Part shown: one piece after another, positions 45,086 through 55,224 of the stretch
Layout: each line of letters begins with the position of its first letter
Numbering within the stretch: position 1 is the first letter of the stretch
Notes under the pieces: generated by a model
The model's input: the letters and a program-made list of their open reading frames with translations, nothing else
Told to the model about the DNA's origin: nothing
Database searches by the model: none
Program-made: the position numbers and the translations under genes
Assembly (NCBI GenBank): GCA_958295665.1
Contig: OY282559.1
Span: 268,746,057-268,810,056, forward strand
Direction of reading: 5' to 3'
Origin: Tipula vernalis
Lineage: Eukaryota > Arthropoda > Insecta > Diptera > Tipulidae
Length of the DNA stretch: 64,000 bases

Positions 45086-46280
45086 GTAGTGTTCTCTATA
45101 TTTCAAATCATCAATTCGAGTCTTTGCAGTTAACCTTTTCAAGCGCTTTTATATGTAATTTGAGCTATTGCTTTTTAAAGTAGGAATATGATAACCTAAA
45201 AGCTCCTAAGAAATTGTTTTAACCCTATATCCCCAGAAAAGTCCGGTTCGTTCTGTTCTGCCGATTTTACCCAAAATTTGTCTCATCTCCTTTTTCCATG
45301 AATACATTGATAAATGAAGAAAGCAGTTTGTTGAAACCAAATATATCTTTTTGATTTTATCCTATCAAAACTGAAAGGAACTTAAATAGGCATTCATTGC
45401 AGTAACGATAACAGTGTACATGGTGAAAGCTACTATATCTAGTTTCCTGGATAAAAGGCTTGATGTCCATTCAAATGTTTGCATAAAAATGAATTCAACC
45501 CAATCCCCTTAGTCTTTCTGTAATGCTACAGAGTTCAACACGATTACTGTTTAACTATTAAATTCACTCCAATTATGGTTTTAAAAGGCAGTTAATCTCT
45601 ATAATCTCAGGTTCTTTTAGAAATTCATTCCTATCATTCTTACGTTATCTATCCAAAAGGAAACATGTCAACCAATATATGATACTGAAATTGGATTGAC
45701 CGTGATTTACTATTTTTATTTTTAAGAAAATTGTGTTGTGAAAATTGAGATGCACGAGGGGAGGGGCTTAACAATAGTTCGTTAAGTTGGTTGAAAAAAA
45801 TAAATCAAAAAATGTTTTCAAAGAGTCCCCAAAATCTTTTTTTGGAAGAGTTTCAATTTCGGCATTGAAAGCTTTTGTAATCCCGTTTGATTCAAAGACT
45901 AGCTATTCACTTCAAATTTGTATTTAAGTTTTGGGAACAACCAGTAGTAGATAAGATGAAATGAGAATTTACGATTCTTTGGAATGAGCTGTGACATTTA
46001 CAATAGTTTAACGCAGTTGGGATTTCGTATTCCAAATTATTTTTTACTGACACCTATTTTATTTAAACAATCAATAGAATAACAGTCACCGATATTAAAA
46101 TCATTGATGGTTTTGTTCAATTTGTCACATTATTTTTTGTGACATTTTGAAAAAAATCGCTTGATCAGAATCGATTTTATTCTCACAATTGTATTGTCAT
46201 TTTATAGAACTTAAAATTTTAGTCTTAAAAGTCACAAACAAATATCTATTCTTATTTGTCGCTTGCTCGGAATCTACTCC
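45086..46280. other. Spacer without supported genes
   Basis: No family motif is visible in either strand. The composition is more mixed than in the AT-rich spacers, so diverged transposon remnants are likely. Confidence 0.35.
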
Positions 46281-46690
46281 AAGAATTCACGATCAAGAGG
46301 GGCCAGATCCGCAGAATAAGGTGCTGGCCGAATTTCATTGTTCCTTAAGAGCACCAGAAAGTGGTTTGTTTTTCTACCGGGTGAGCAGGTGCATTATCCT
46401 GGGGTTATAATAGCGACAAACTTCTGTTATTTTTTTCTGGTTTCCCAACCATTTTTTCAAAACTTGTATTAAATAAAGTTCAGTGAACCAATTGGCAGCT
46501 ACCGCCTGACTGTTTTCGCCCTGGTAAAGTAAATAACAACTGGAGGAGGGGGGGGGGGGTACATTTGTGTCCCCGGTTAAGATTTGGGGCGACTTTCACA
46601 AAATTCTTCCTCCACAGAAAAATACCCAGTCTGGAATATTTCAAACCACTTGGAAATAGTCTCAAGAGATGGTACATTATATCGATAAGT
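46281..46690 (-). pseudogene. mariner transposase relic
   Basis: On the minus strand a helix-turn-helix piece reads NVPSLETISKWFEIFQTGYF and EEEFCESRPKS (about 46680-46575), the mariner paired-like domain with the WF-x-RF-x-G pattern and a GRP-like end. After a deletion the catalytic end appears in shifting frames: a trace of HHDNAPAHT (ITPG.CTCSPG / RIMHLLT, about 46410-46370) and NEIRPAPYSADLAPLDREFL (about 46345-46290), equal to the PHPPYSPDLAPxD block. It has many stops. A run of 12 G (plus strand) at 46547-46559 interrupts it. Confidence 0.6.
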
Positions 46691-47445
46691 ATTACATAGC
46701 TATCCACCTTGGCATTTCCTTAAAATTTGTAGCAAGCCCGTGCGTTAATGTTATGTATATCGTTAATTTTACGTTTTCTTTAAGTTTTTTTTAGATTTAA
46801 TATTGTTTCGGTCCCTTTCAATGTCGTCGATCGATCGGGTACTCGGTCTTCCGCGAGGTCATACTATCTGGTCCGATTTTCAGAACGAACATCATATACA
46901 ACCATCTTAACTTTAATGATTTTATGATTCCGATTTTGCCAACTTTACCGAAATCAAGGTTTCTTCTTTGTGGGGGCCGAGGTGAGAATTCTATGTCATA
47001 CCAAATCATTCTGGCTTGAAACTAAAATTATTGAAAAATACTTCGAGTTCAGGTGCAGAAATTGATGAATAATTGTCCACAAATGGAGTACGACGGAGCC
47101 AATGTATAAGCAGGTACGGTAGTTTTTTTTTTTTTTTTTGGTAATTATTTATAACATGTATACCGCCAATGCACAGTATCAAGAATTTGCGCATGCATTC
47201 CTGGCTTCGTAATTGTACAATGCTGGGCAATTGTCGTCTATGTCGTGTTTGTCGTGTTTGTAGATATGCACTACCAAAAGATGTATCTGAAGACTTAGTT
47301 AGTGAACTGAAAAGTCGAAACTCGGTAGCCCCTGGAACAAAATCTTCAATTTATCGAGAAAGAGAAAAGGAATTTCGGAAGCACTTTACCAAAGATAAAA
47401 AAACTCATTGGTGTATTGCACAAATAAATATTCGATTTTGAACGA
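46691..47445. other. Uncharacterised DNA, possible LINE and unknown ORF traces
   Basis: A minus-strand frame (47009-46818) contains SLKLRWLYMMFVLKIGPDSM, faintly like the LRWLGHVxRM end of RTE/R-type LINEs. A plus-strand frame (47169-47441) gives a cysteine/arginine-rich then lysine-rich 90-residue peptide that I do not recognise. Neither is strong enough to call. Confidence 0.3.
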
Positions 47446-47461
47446 GATGATGGCTTGTCGT

Positions 47462-49480
47462 TCCCAACTATATATTATGGTAGTCCGTGTAAAGGTCGCC
47501 CATTCCTCCGTGATCGTGGTCGCTGTTTATATTCCTAGTGGCTCAAACTTGGATTATTATGTGGAGATTACTAATTTTGTTGATTCAATTGTGTTACCTT
47601 TGGTAGGAGCTGGCGAACACTTTATGTTTGTTGGCGACTTTAATCTTCGTGATGCTATTTGGTTCGATGTTGATGGAGTTTTTACTTCGCCTTCTACAGA
47701 CGAAAGAGTGTTACATACGATAGAATATTTTGCGAGCATTGCTACCACTCAACAGAACAGAGTGTCCAACAGCTGCAGCAAGTTTTTGGACCTGATTTTC
47801 GCTACTGATGTTTTACATTCGGAGATTTCATCTTGTGAGGATTTCACTGGCTGAAAAGTGTGTTACTAATTTTACTTACAATAATGGTTCTCATTTTAAT
47901 TTTAGATGTGCAGATTAAGTCTCTTTAAACGAATTTCTAGCCAATTTGGACTGGAGCTTTCTTCAACGAGGAGTGGACTTGAACCAGATTGTCCGTCTGC
48001 TGGACGAGCGGATCATGGCTGGCATCGTAATGTTTGTTCCGAAGGTAAAATACAAACCGCAATTTCGTGAGCCATGGTATAATGATAAACTTGTGCTACT
48101 CGAGAAGCGTCGTAATAAACTTCATTCATTATATAGGGTACATGGGGATAAGTATTACTCTGCGTTCAATGCAGCCCGTATGGAGTTTCGAATTTTAAAC
48201 CGGTTCCTTTATAATAATTATATTTTGCAGATTGAAGAAGATCTTACTACTAATCCTAAAAATTTCTGGAATTTCATCAACAGCAAAAGAAATGTTGTTG
48301 GATTTCCGTCACCTATGATTTATCAGAACTCATCTGCAAGTCGGCCCTCGGATATCTGTAATTTATTTTCCAATTATTTTAAGTCTGTCTATGAGCAATC
48401 TCATACTACTATTACTAAATCTAGTGACTGTTCGGAATTTAGTCTGTTGAGGTTTTCTGTAGATAAGATCTCCGATAGTTTGGCGCGACTTGACGTGAAT
48501 AAGGGCTCAGGACATGACGGCATTCCACCCATCCTTATGAAAAACTGTGCGGATGGTTTAGCTGTTCCTCTCGCGTTTATTTTTAACGAAAGCCTCCGTA
48601 CAGGGGTTTTCCCGGAGCCTTGGAAGATTTCTTTCATTCGCCCGATTTTCAAATCGGGCAAAAGGTGTGAAATCAGCAATTACCGTGGGATCGCTATACT
48701 CTCTGCTATACCGAAACTGTTCGAAGCATTGGTACAAAAATTTCTATTTTTTCATTTGAAAACGTTAATTTGTCCTGCTCAACATGGCTTTTATCCTGGA
48801 AGATCCACAGTGACCAAGCTGATTTCTTTTTATGGTCACTTATATTATGTATTAGGATACTAGTTGGTTTGGTTGTTAAACCCTGGTTTATCGATCGATT
48901 ACGGATTAACCGTTTATTATATTGTAAGAGTAGATGACAATGAATTCAGCTAATCGATCGAGTAGACAGTATGAGTGCAACCACCAAGTAGATGGTACTT
49001 GGAGAATTACGAAGAAATAAAATAAATAAATGAAGTAGATATACTTTATAAAACAAAATATATATTGTTTCAATACGTAATAACTTACATAGCAATATTG
49101 CAATCAGGCAACAATTGGATGTTGTGTACACGGACTTCTCAAAGGCTTTTGATAAGATTGATCATTCGATACTTATCAATAAGCTTAAGAAATTGAACTG
49201 TCAATTCATTCCAACTAAGTGGCTTCAATCTTATCTTTCGGTTCGATGGCAGAATGTTAAGATCTATGAATCATCCTAAGTTTTATTTCGAGTTACCTCA
49301 GGTGTCCCACAGGGCAGTCATATTGGACCTCTTCTTTTTTCACTATTTATATTAATGATGTTGTTCACTGTTTTCAGTTCGCGCATTGCCTACTGTATGC
49401 AGACGATTTGAAAATATTTGCACCAATTTGTAGTGTGTCTGAAAATTTCTGTGAAATTCTCAGAAGTCAGACTTTGGTTT
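47462..49480 (+). pseudogene. EN-RT polyprotein of the Jockey/CR1-like element
   Basis: The EEP endonuclease end reads VRVKVAHSSVIVVAVYIPSG, FMFVGDFNLRDAIWF and SKFLDLIFATD (47480-47800), then a stop at about 47853. 47946-48840 is one long open frame with the linker WSFLQRGVDLNQIVRLLDER, PWYNDKLVLLEKRRNKLH, NNYILQIEEDLTTNPKNFW and RT motifs NKGSGHDGIPPILMKNC, WKISFIRPIFKSGKRCEISN, YRGIAILSAIPKLFE and CPAQHGFYPGRSTVTKL. After the insertion it resumes at about 49110: RQQLDVVYTDFSKAFDKIDH, VLFRVTSGVPQGSHIGPLLF and AYCMQTI/LLYADDLKIF (YADD at about 49396). The 300-codon central frame is intact, so the copy is relatively young. Confidence 0.8.
48840..49105. mobile_element. Small insertion inside the RT, SINE-like
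   Basis: The RT frame breaks at about 48840 and resumes at about 49108, so about 265 bp are foreign. The insert contains ATCGATCGAT palindromes, ends a plus-strand module with AAATAAAATAAATAAATG (about 49015-49033), and is AT-rich after that. A SINE or a small transposon is possible; ends and duplication could not be set. Confidence 0.5.
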
Positions 49481-50865
49481 CAGAAATTTTTTTTTTTGTT
49501 TGCCGGTGATTATTATTATTCGATTATTGGAAATCTTTCAATAATACGATAAAATTAAACAAAGTTGTCCAATCACCACAAAAGCTATTGCCATTCTCCT
49601 GCAGAAGGAAATCACATAAACCTGTGGTTTTTTCATGTTTTTGATTTTAATTTGTAATAATAATATCTGTGGAGTCTACCATCTCAAATTTCAATTTATC
49701 TTATTAAAAACATTTATTTTTGATGATCTCAAGCCTCAAATAATTATAAATTATTGCACAAAACCATCTCAAAATACTGTTATTATCATCTTACTGTTGT
49801 TGTTCGGATTGTAATTTCGTTTCCACATCATTTTTCATCTTTTTCGTGTTGTCGCTATTCTCCCTAAATCCAATCAAAAAAATTAAAAATTAAAACAAAA
49901 TTCAAGTAGCAGCACCACAAACCAGCAGACAGACGGTGGTAATAAAACGTCGCGCGATTTTATTATTAAAAATAAGAAGAAAATTTTTTACCATAACGTT
50001 GTTAAAATTGACATTAAATGAAACAAAATTATTGTTATTATTTCTTTAAGAAATGTTTTTTTTTTCTTTTTTTAGTTAATAGTAGTTGTACTTTCACAAT
50101 TCGTCATAGAAAATGAAAGTAAAACAAAAAAATTGTCTAAAAAGCAAGAAAAAAAAAATTGTGTACTGTCACGAGAATTCAACCGGAACGGTTAATGTTT
50201 CTTTTTTAAGTCTCATATATCGTAAATTCGTGTAATAGTTTTACATTTCTTCTTGCGCGTTTTGCCTCAAATTATTTTAAAAATGGTAAAAACTATAAAA
50301 AAAAAAAAGTCAGAGATAAAAATTTGAAAATTATTAATTTTATACTTTAACAATAGCTGTAGTAAAAAATAAAAAAAATAAAACGTACGATAGTGCTGTA
50401 GAACTATACAAATTATAATCGTAATAGTTTTTGTGTATTGTTCACTGAATATGAGTAAAGCGTGGTGAGAAAGAACGAGAGGGACAAAACAATGTGTATG
50501 TAGGTAGGTATGCGCTATTAAGTGAACTTAAAATTGTACTTTGGAGTTGTTGTAATTCAATTCAACGAAACCCTTTAATTAAGTTTATTTTTTTTTTTAT
50601 TTACTACTCACAATAAATTTATTAAGTTTAACTCCTACGCTTTATCGTTTTCTGTTTTTTTTTTTTATTTTTTGGTCGACCAAAAGAAATGTGAATCAGA
50701 AAGCAATATTATGTACGTATAGTAGCAGCCAAAATATTTTAGAATTAAGCTTATTGTTTTCATGGTATAATTTGTGATTTGTGAACAAGTTTGGATTTTG
50801 ATGGACCGGTCAGTTTTTTTCAAGAATCAAGAAGATTTATGTATCTTATGTGAACTGTGTTTAAG
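49481..50865. other. AT-rich spacer with homopolymers
   Basis: I find no gene. Long T and A runs occur (for example 50050-50085, 50580-50600, 50655-50670). It may be host intronic or intergenic DNA. Confidence 0.4.
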
Positions 50866-50869
50866 TCCA

Positions 50870-51240
50870 AACAACTAAATTTAGGAGCAACACCATTTAC
50901 TGAATCGTTATAGACAAATGATCTTTCAAATACCTGCTGTTGAGTCATTTCCCAATAGAAGGATTCAGTTGAACAGTATCGTGTAGAATCGTTTATCACC
51001 CGCTCCGAGGCATTACTTTGCGGAAAGTAAACCGAAATACAAATAGGCGAAACTTCATATTGTGTGTAGGCAAGCAAAGAAATTTCATTCTCAAGGAATG
51101 AACACAACAAGCAGAAGTCTATCGCAACGGTTCTAGGAGGAAAAATTTAGAGACCTTATCCAGCTCGACAACAATACACCTATTCCTCCGCAAATAAGTT
51201 GGAGTGTATGGCCCTAGGAAATCAACTTTGGTTTCTAACT
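50870..51240 (-). pseudogene. Gypsy integrase core fragment
   Basis: Minus strand from 51240: VDFLGPYTPTYLRRNRCIVV, ELDKVSKFFLLEPLR (first catalytic Asp in DFLGPY, and the VVLD-x-SKF motif), then a frameshift and LLAYTQYEVSPICISVYFPQ, SNASERV (catalytic Glu in the ASER motif) and FYWEMTQQ. The second Asp block is deleted. The order and motifs are those of Ty3/Gypsy integrases. No RT or LTR of the same element is adjacent. The 96-codon frame 51110-50820 is its distal part. Confidence 0.6.
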
Positions 51241-51594
51241 TTGTTAATTACTCTTAGGTTTAGTCATATATTGCCGGCGCCTAAGGCAAATGGCGCATGT
51301 TGTTCCCAAAAGAGTTCGAAAAAAAAATTATTAGATAAGGAAACATTATATTGAGGGAGGAAATACAATCTTTGAATAGTCAGAATCCAGTGGTGATTAG
51401 TAAATAAATAACACTAAAAATGTAAACAATATCAAAATACACTTGAAAATGCATCAAACTAGTCACTAAATAAAAATATTTTGAAGCCAGATGAAAATTT
51501 ATTAAGTTTCCGCCAATCTTGCAATTCAACCGGAAGGTAAATAGGTAATTAAAGACTTTCGGAGCAAGAATTAAAAATGAATTTTGAAAGTTGG

Positions 51595-52250
51595 TCATTG
51601 TAAATCTCTGAAGACGAACAAACTGAACATTTCTGCAATTGTAATTAGTAGTGACATTTGATTGATTGACATTAATAATGAAAAATCTTTCATAATTTTG
51701 AACACAAATAAATGCTTTAAAGGAAGAATCTCCAAAGACTGAAATAAAGGGCATGAAGAAGATAAACACAGACAATTAGTGGATCTAGCATAGTAAGTAC
51801 CATCCCAACACAATAATCCATACGATAACTTCGACTCAACAAGAACAAAATAAATAGTTCTTAAAACGGCTACTGAATACACTTGTCATTTTCCTAAACA
51901 CTGATGCCAGATAAATATGAAGAGTATCAATGTGGTTTTTATCGCACATTACCAATGGTTAGACCGAGACATTTGAAAGATTGAACAAATTCAATTTTAA
52001 AACAAGCGTCAATATAAGCAGCTTGATCACAATTCACATGATGTTTTAGTGCTCAAAAACATAGAATGAGCAAGACACCACTTGTTTAGAAGGCATAAAT
52101 CTAATTTCATATGTTGAATGTTTGTGTTACGAATAGAGTGCTTATAGAGAAACAACAGGTCGTGAGCAAAAGCTATCAACACAGAATTAAAGTCAATATA
52201 AAAATATAATCGGGTGAAATCTATTGAGATGATCAGAACTTCGGTCAATT
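51595..52250 (-). pseudogene. RT C-terminal half of a Jockey/CR1-like element
   Basis: Minus strand: VLIAFAHDLLFLYKHSI (the YADD-equivalent box with His replacing the first catalytic Asp, about 52175), LDLCLLNKWCLAHSMFLSTK, then after about 170 frame-shifted bases YSVAVLRTIYFVLVESKLSY, GLLCWDGTYYA and SFPLFQSLEILPLKHLFVFK. These are the palm end and thumb of RTs of the lineage seen at 47.4 kb, but diverged from that copy. The mutated active site and frameshifts mark an old relic. Confidence 0.65.
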
Positions 52251-52254
52251 CAAC

Positions 52255-52560
52255 TCCGAAATCAATCCCTAACTGAACCTCTTAAGTCAAACTTTAGCTC
52301 AAAATCCAACTCAATTTACAATTAAGCCTCCAACTCAATCGTAGTCATCAAATTAACCGCCATCCCGACCCTCAACTCAATCTCCAAATTAACCCCAAAT
52401 CAATTTTAAAATTAAACCTTAACCAAACCCCAACCGAGCAACTCAATCAGCCCCAATGCAAGCTAACTAAACCCTAACTTACCTCGAACAAAATTTCAAC
52501 CGTTTGCTCAACTCGACACTTAATGGTTAACCCAATCCCAAAATCAACTTGATTCGCAAG
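52255..52560 (+). repeat. Low-complexity CAACTCAA/AATTAACCCC field
   Basis: Simple C/A/T text with no G-rich content, built of variants of CAACTCAATC and AACCCCAAA. A similar field on the same strand lies at 54670-54940, beyond the palindromic block, as if both belong to one repeat split by it. Confidence 0.6.
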
Positions 52561-52659
52561 CTGCATGCGTGTAAGAACTCAACTCAATCTAGCCTCTCAC
52601 TAAAACCTAAATTCGATTTAATTTTCGCTCAAATCGAACTCAAATTCAATTCAAATATT

Positions 52660-53135
52660 AGTCACCATCATACCATAATAGAAACAATCATTACATCATA
52701 CCATTATTCTATTATACCATCATACAATCATGACTCATCATAGTAACGTCGAACCATCACACAATCATACCAAGATTAGATAGCATAGCGTACCATCAAT
52801 CAACCAAACCTTCATACCATCGTAACATCGTACCATCGTATACCGTCATACCATTATACCGTCATACCATCATTCTAAAGCAAATACCGTCATCCCATCA
52901 AACGTAGTATCATTTATACAATCATACAATCCCAACATCATACAATAATACCAAACCATACCGTACCGTCATACCATCAATACCATTATACCATTGTACA
53001 ATCATACCACCATACCATCTTACCAAAATACCATCATATCATCATACCGTCGTACCATCATACCATCCTACCATCATACGATCATACCACCAAAACATCA
53101 TACCATTACACCATTGTACCATCATAACAGCATAC
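52660..53135 (+). repeat. (ATACCATC)n degenerate microsatellite
   Basis: CCATCATA, ACCATCAT and ATACCGTC variants repeat for about 470 bp, with an 8-10 bp rhythm. Frames through it (YHHTIIPSY repeats) are artefacts. Confidence 0.85.
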
Positions 53136-53137
53136 AG

Positions 53138-54530
53138 ATTTTACACTTCAAATTGAACATTTTACATTGCAAATTGAACCTTTGCATTTCAAATTGGACC
53201 TTTTATGTTCCAAATTTTACCTTTTATATTTCAAATTGAACCTTTAGCAAATTATATGAATGGTCAACTAGGATGGAGCTTGGCTATTCCTTAACTGATT
53301 ATTATTAAATTTGACCTGTGCATTGGAAATAGGTTTCTAAAATGATTTTTAGGCGAAGTTCTGGAATATACCCAATTAGGACGGAACTTGGCTATTTCTT
53401 AATGGATTTTAGTGAATTTTGACATCACCGATGGAAATGGGATTCTAAAATTATTTCTGGATGGAGTTCTGAAAAATGGGCAAGTATGATGGTAGATAGA
53501 ACTTGCCTGTTTCTTAACCGATTACGATAAAATTTAACATATGCGTTGGAAATGGGATTCTAAAATGATTTTTAGATAAAGTTCTGGCATATCGTCAATA
53601 AGAATATAACTTAACTATTTTTAACCGATTATGATGAATTTTGATGTTTTCAACGAACTGAACGAAATGTGACCCAACAATTATTTTTAGACGAAGTTGT
53701 GGAAAATATGTCAATATAGCTTCTATAAAGTTGTGTGTTTAGGTTTCTGTGAATCTTGCAGCTGTTAAGGTTCCTTTGAGAAAGCGTACACGTACTGCTT
53801 GAATTACTAAACATTCAATATTTTCTCTGTTATAAAATTCCGGTTAGATATTTTTCTTCCCAATCCTTCGCTTTAAACTTCAGGTAATGTTTTCTGAGCA
53901 TTGGCTGTTAGAGCGGTAAGTTTAGAAAAATATAATGTATAGCTGACACGAGCCGCTGTATTAGAAACATTCACCCCTATTATGTTTGTCGATTCGATCG
54001 ACAATCGACACGACTCTCTGTTACCTTTTCCTTTTTCGCATTGTTTTTATCAAATGAGAAAACGAAAACGCAATACAGAGTCGTGTCGATTGTCGATCGA
54101 CTCTTGAATCATAATAGGGGTGATTATTTTAATTCCTCATTCCCAATCTCGAATTTCATTTAATCGGTTGAGAAATAGGCAGGTTCCCTCATAATTGGTT
54201 ATATTCCAGAATTTCATCCAAAAATCATTTTAGAGTCCCAATTCTAACCCACACGTCGAATTTCATCATAATCGATTAAGAAATAGCCAGGTTCCTTCAT
54301 GCCGACGGACACGCCAAATTTCATCATAATCGGTCGAAAAATAGGCAAGCTCCCCTATACTTGGTCATATGACAGATCTTTATCCAAAAATAATTTTAGA
54401 ATCCTATTTTCATCGTGGATGTCAAATTTCACTAAAATCCCTTAAGACATAGATAAATTCCATCCTAATTCGCCATTCATATAATTTTCTAAAGGTTTAA
54501 TTCGAAATGTAAAAGGTTCAATTTAAGGTT
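53138..54530. repeat. Large imperfect palindrome of 115-bp tandem units
   Basis: The left arm (about 53138-53720) and right arm (about 54150-54530) are reverse complements. The edge text AATTATATGAATGG(T/C) at 53252 returns inverted as CCATTCATATAATT at 54472. Each arm holds tandem units of about 115-125 bp with GGCTATTTCTTAA, GGAAATGGGATTCTAAAATG and GTTCTGGAATAT, four in the left and three in the right. An outer run of about 22-bp repeats (CAAATTGAACC) is at 53145-53240. The architecture is that of a foldback element. Confidence 0.75.
53969..54125. mobile_element. 150-bp MITE in the palindrome's centre
   Basis: CACCCCTATTATG at 53972 faces CATAATAGGGGTG ending 54122; inside, CGATCGACAATCGACACGAC faces its near complement GTCGTGTCGATTGTCGATCG. 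ATT flanks both ends (53969-53971, 54123-54125), suggesting a 3-bp duplication and Harbinger-like origin. It is non-coding. Confidence 0.8.
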
Positions 54531-54539
54531 TGGCGTATG

Positions 54540-55224
54540 TATTAACAGTGAGCTTGTCTTAAGCAATATTTGTGTAAAGTTTGGTTCAAATCGGTCAAGG
54601 CGTGTTGATTGGTTTAAATATCATACATGGTGGTATTTATACAAACACTTACTTTTATAAATATGTAGATTGCTCACTTAACACTAATCCAACCCCAAGC
54701 CCAATTTACCCCCTCCTCCCAACGGCCCCTAACTAAACCCTTAACCGAACAGCAAATTATCTTTCAAATCAATCCTAAAACCAGCATATATAAAAAAATT
54801 GATCATCAGCTCACTATGTCCTAATCCATCCCCAACTCAACTCCAACTCAACCCACAAATTGACCCCTAACATAACCTTCAAATTAACCCCAAACTTAAT
54901 GTGCAACTCATTAATCAAACCAAAAACCAGTATATTTAAAAAATTGGTAAATACTATATTTCTTCATAAAACCAGGTGTTTTGGGTTAATTCCTGTGGCA
55001 GGTACCCGACCCTCTTGACGTATATGTTCCAAAAGCTTTTCAAATCTCCGCCTTGACCATAGAAACAAAGCCTTTCTCGAGATACCATGGGTACAGACAT
55101 CCAGACGTCCAAACATCCAAACATCCATACATCCAGGCGTCCAGACAGACGGACGGACATTTTTTTTTTGTTGCTTTTTTAGACTCAGGGACTTTTAGGC
55201 CCTTCAACCACAGTCTGGTCGTTG
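54540..55224 (+). mobile_element. Low-complexity field and DINE/mini-me-like GTCY tract
   Basis: From 54670 to 54940 the text resembles 52255-52560. At about 54560 AGTTTGGTTCAAATCGGTCA, and at 55095-55162 a tract of CATCCAGACGTCCAAACATC followed by CAGACAGACGGACGGACA, fit the GTCY and flanking style of DINE/mini-me elements in reverse orientation. The next 10 bases are poly(T). Confidence 0.45.

Larger units (their letters stand above)
47450..49480 (+). mobile_element. Jockey/CR1-like non-LTR element without RNase H, truncated
   Basis: The endonuclease end and the RT of a second non-LTR lineage lie here. The element is 5'-truncated in the endonuclease, is interrupted at about 48840-49105 by foreign DNA, and stops just after the YADD box at about 49480. 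Its RT is clearly different from the RNase H-bearing families elsewhere in the window. Confidence 0.75.

Noticed and set aside
46818..47009. Possible RTE-type LINE end (LRWL motif)
   Set aside because: Only one short motif matches, and no RT is adjacent upstream on the minus strand.
47169..47441. 90-codon Cys/Arg/Lys-rich frame
   Set aside because: No recognised domain, and the two cysteine clusters arise from a GTCGTGTTT duplication; kept only as a note.
52994..53239. 81-codon frame with repeated YHHTIIPSY
   Set aside because: It is a translation of the ATACCATC microsatellite.
52255..54940. CCCTAAC/AACCCC-like text resembling telomeric repeats
   Set aside because: There is no regular TTAGG or similar unit; it is irregular low-complexity DNA.
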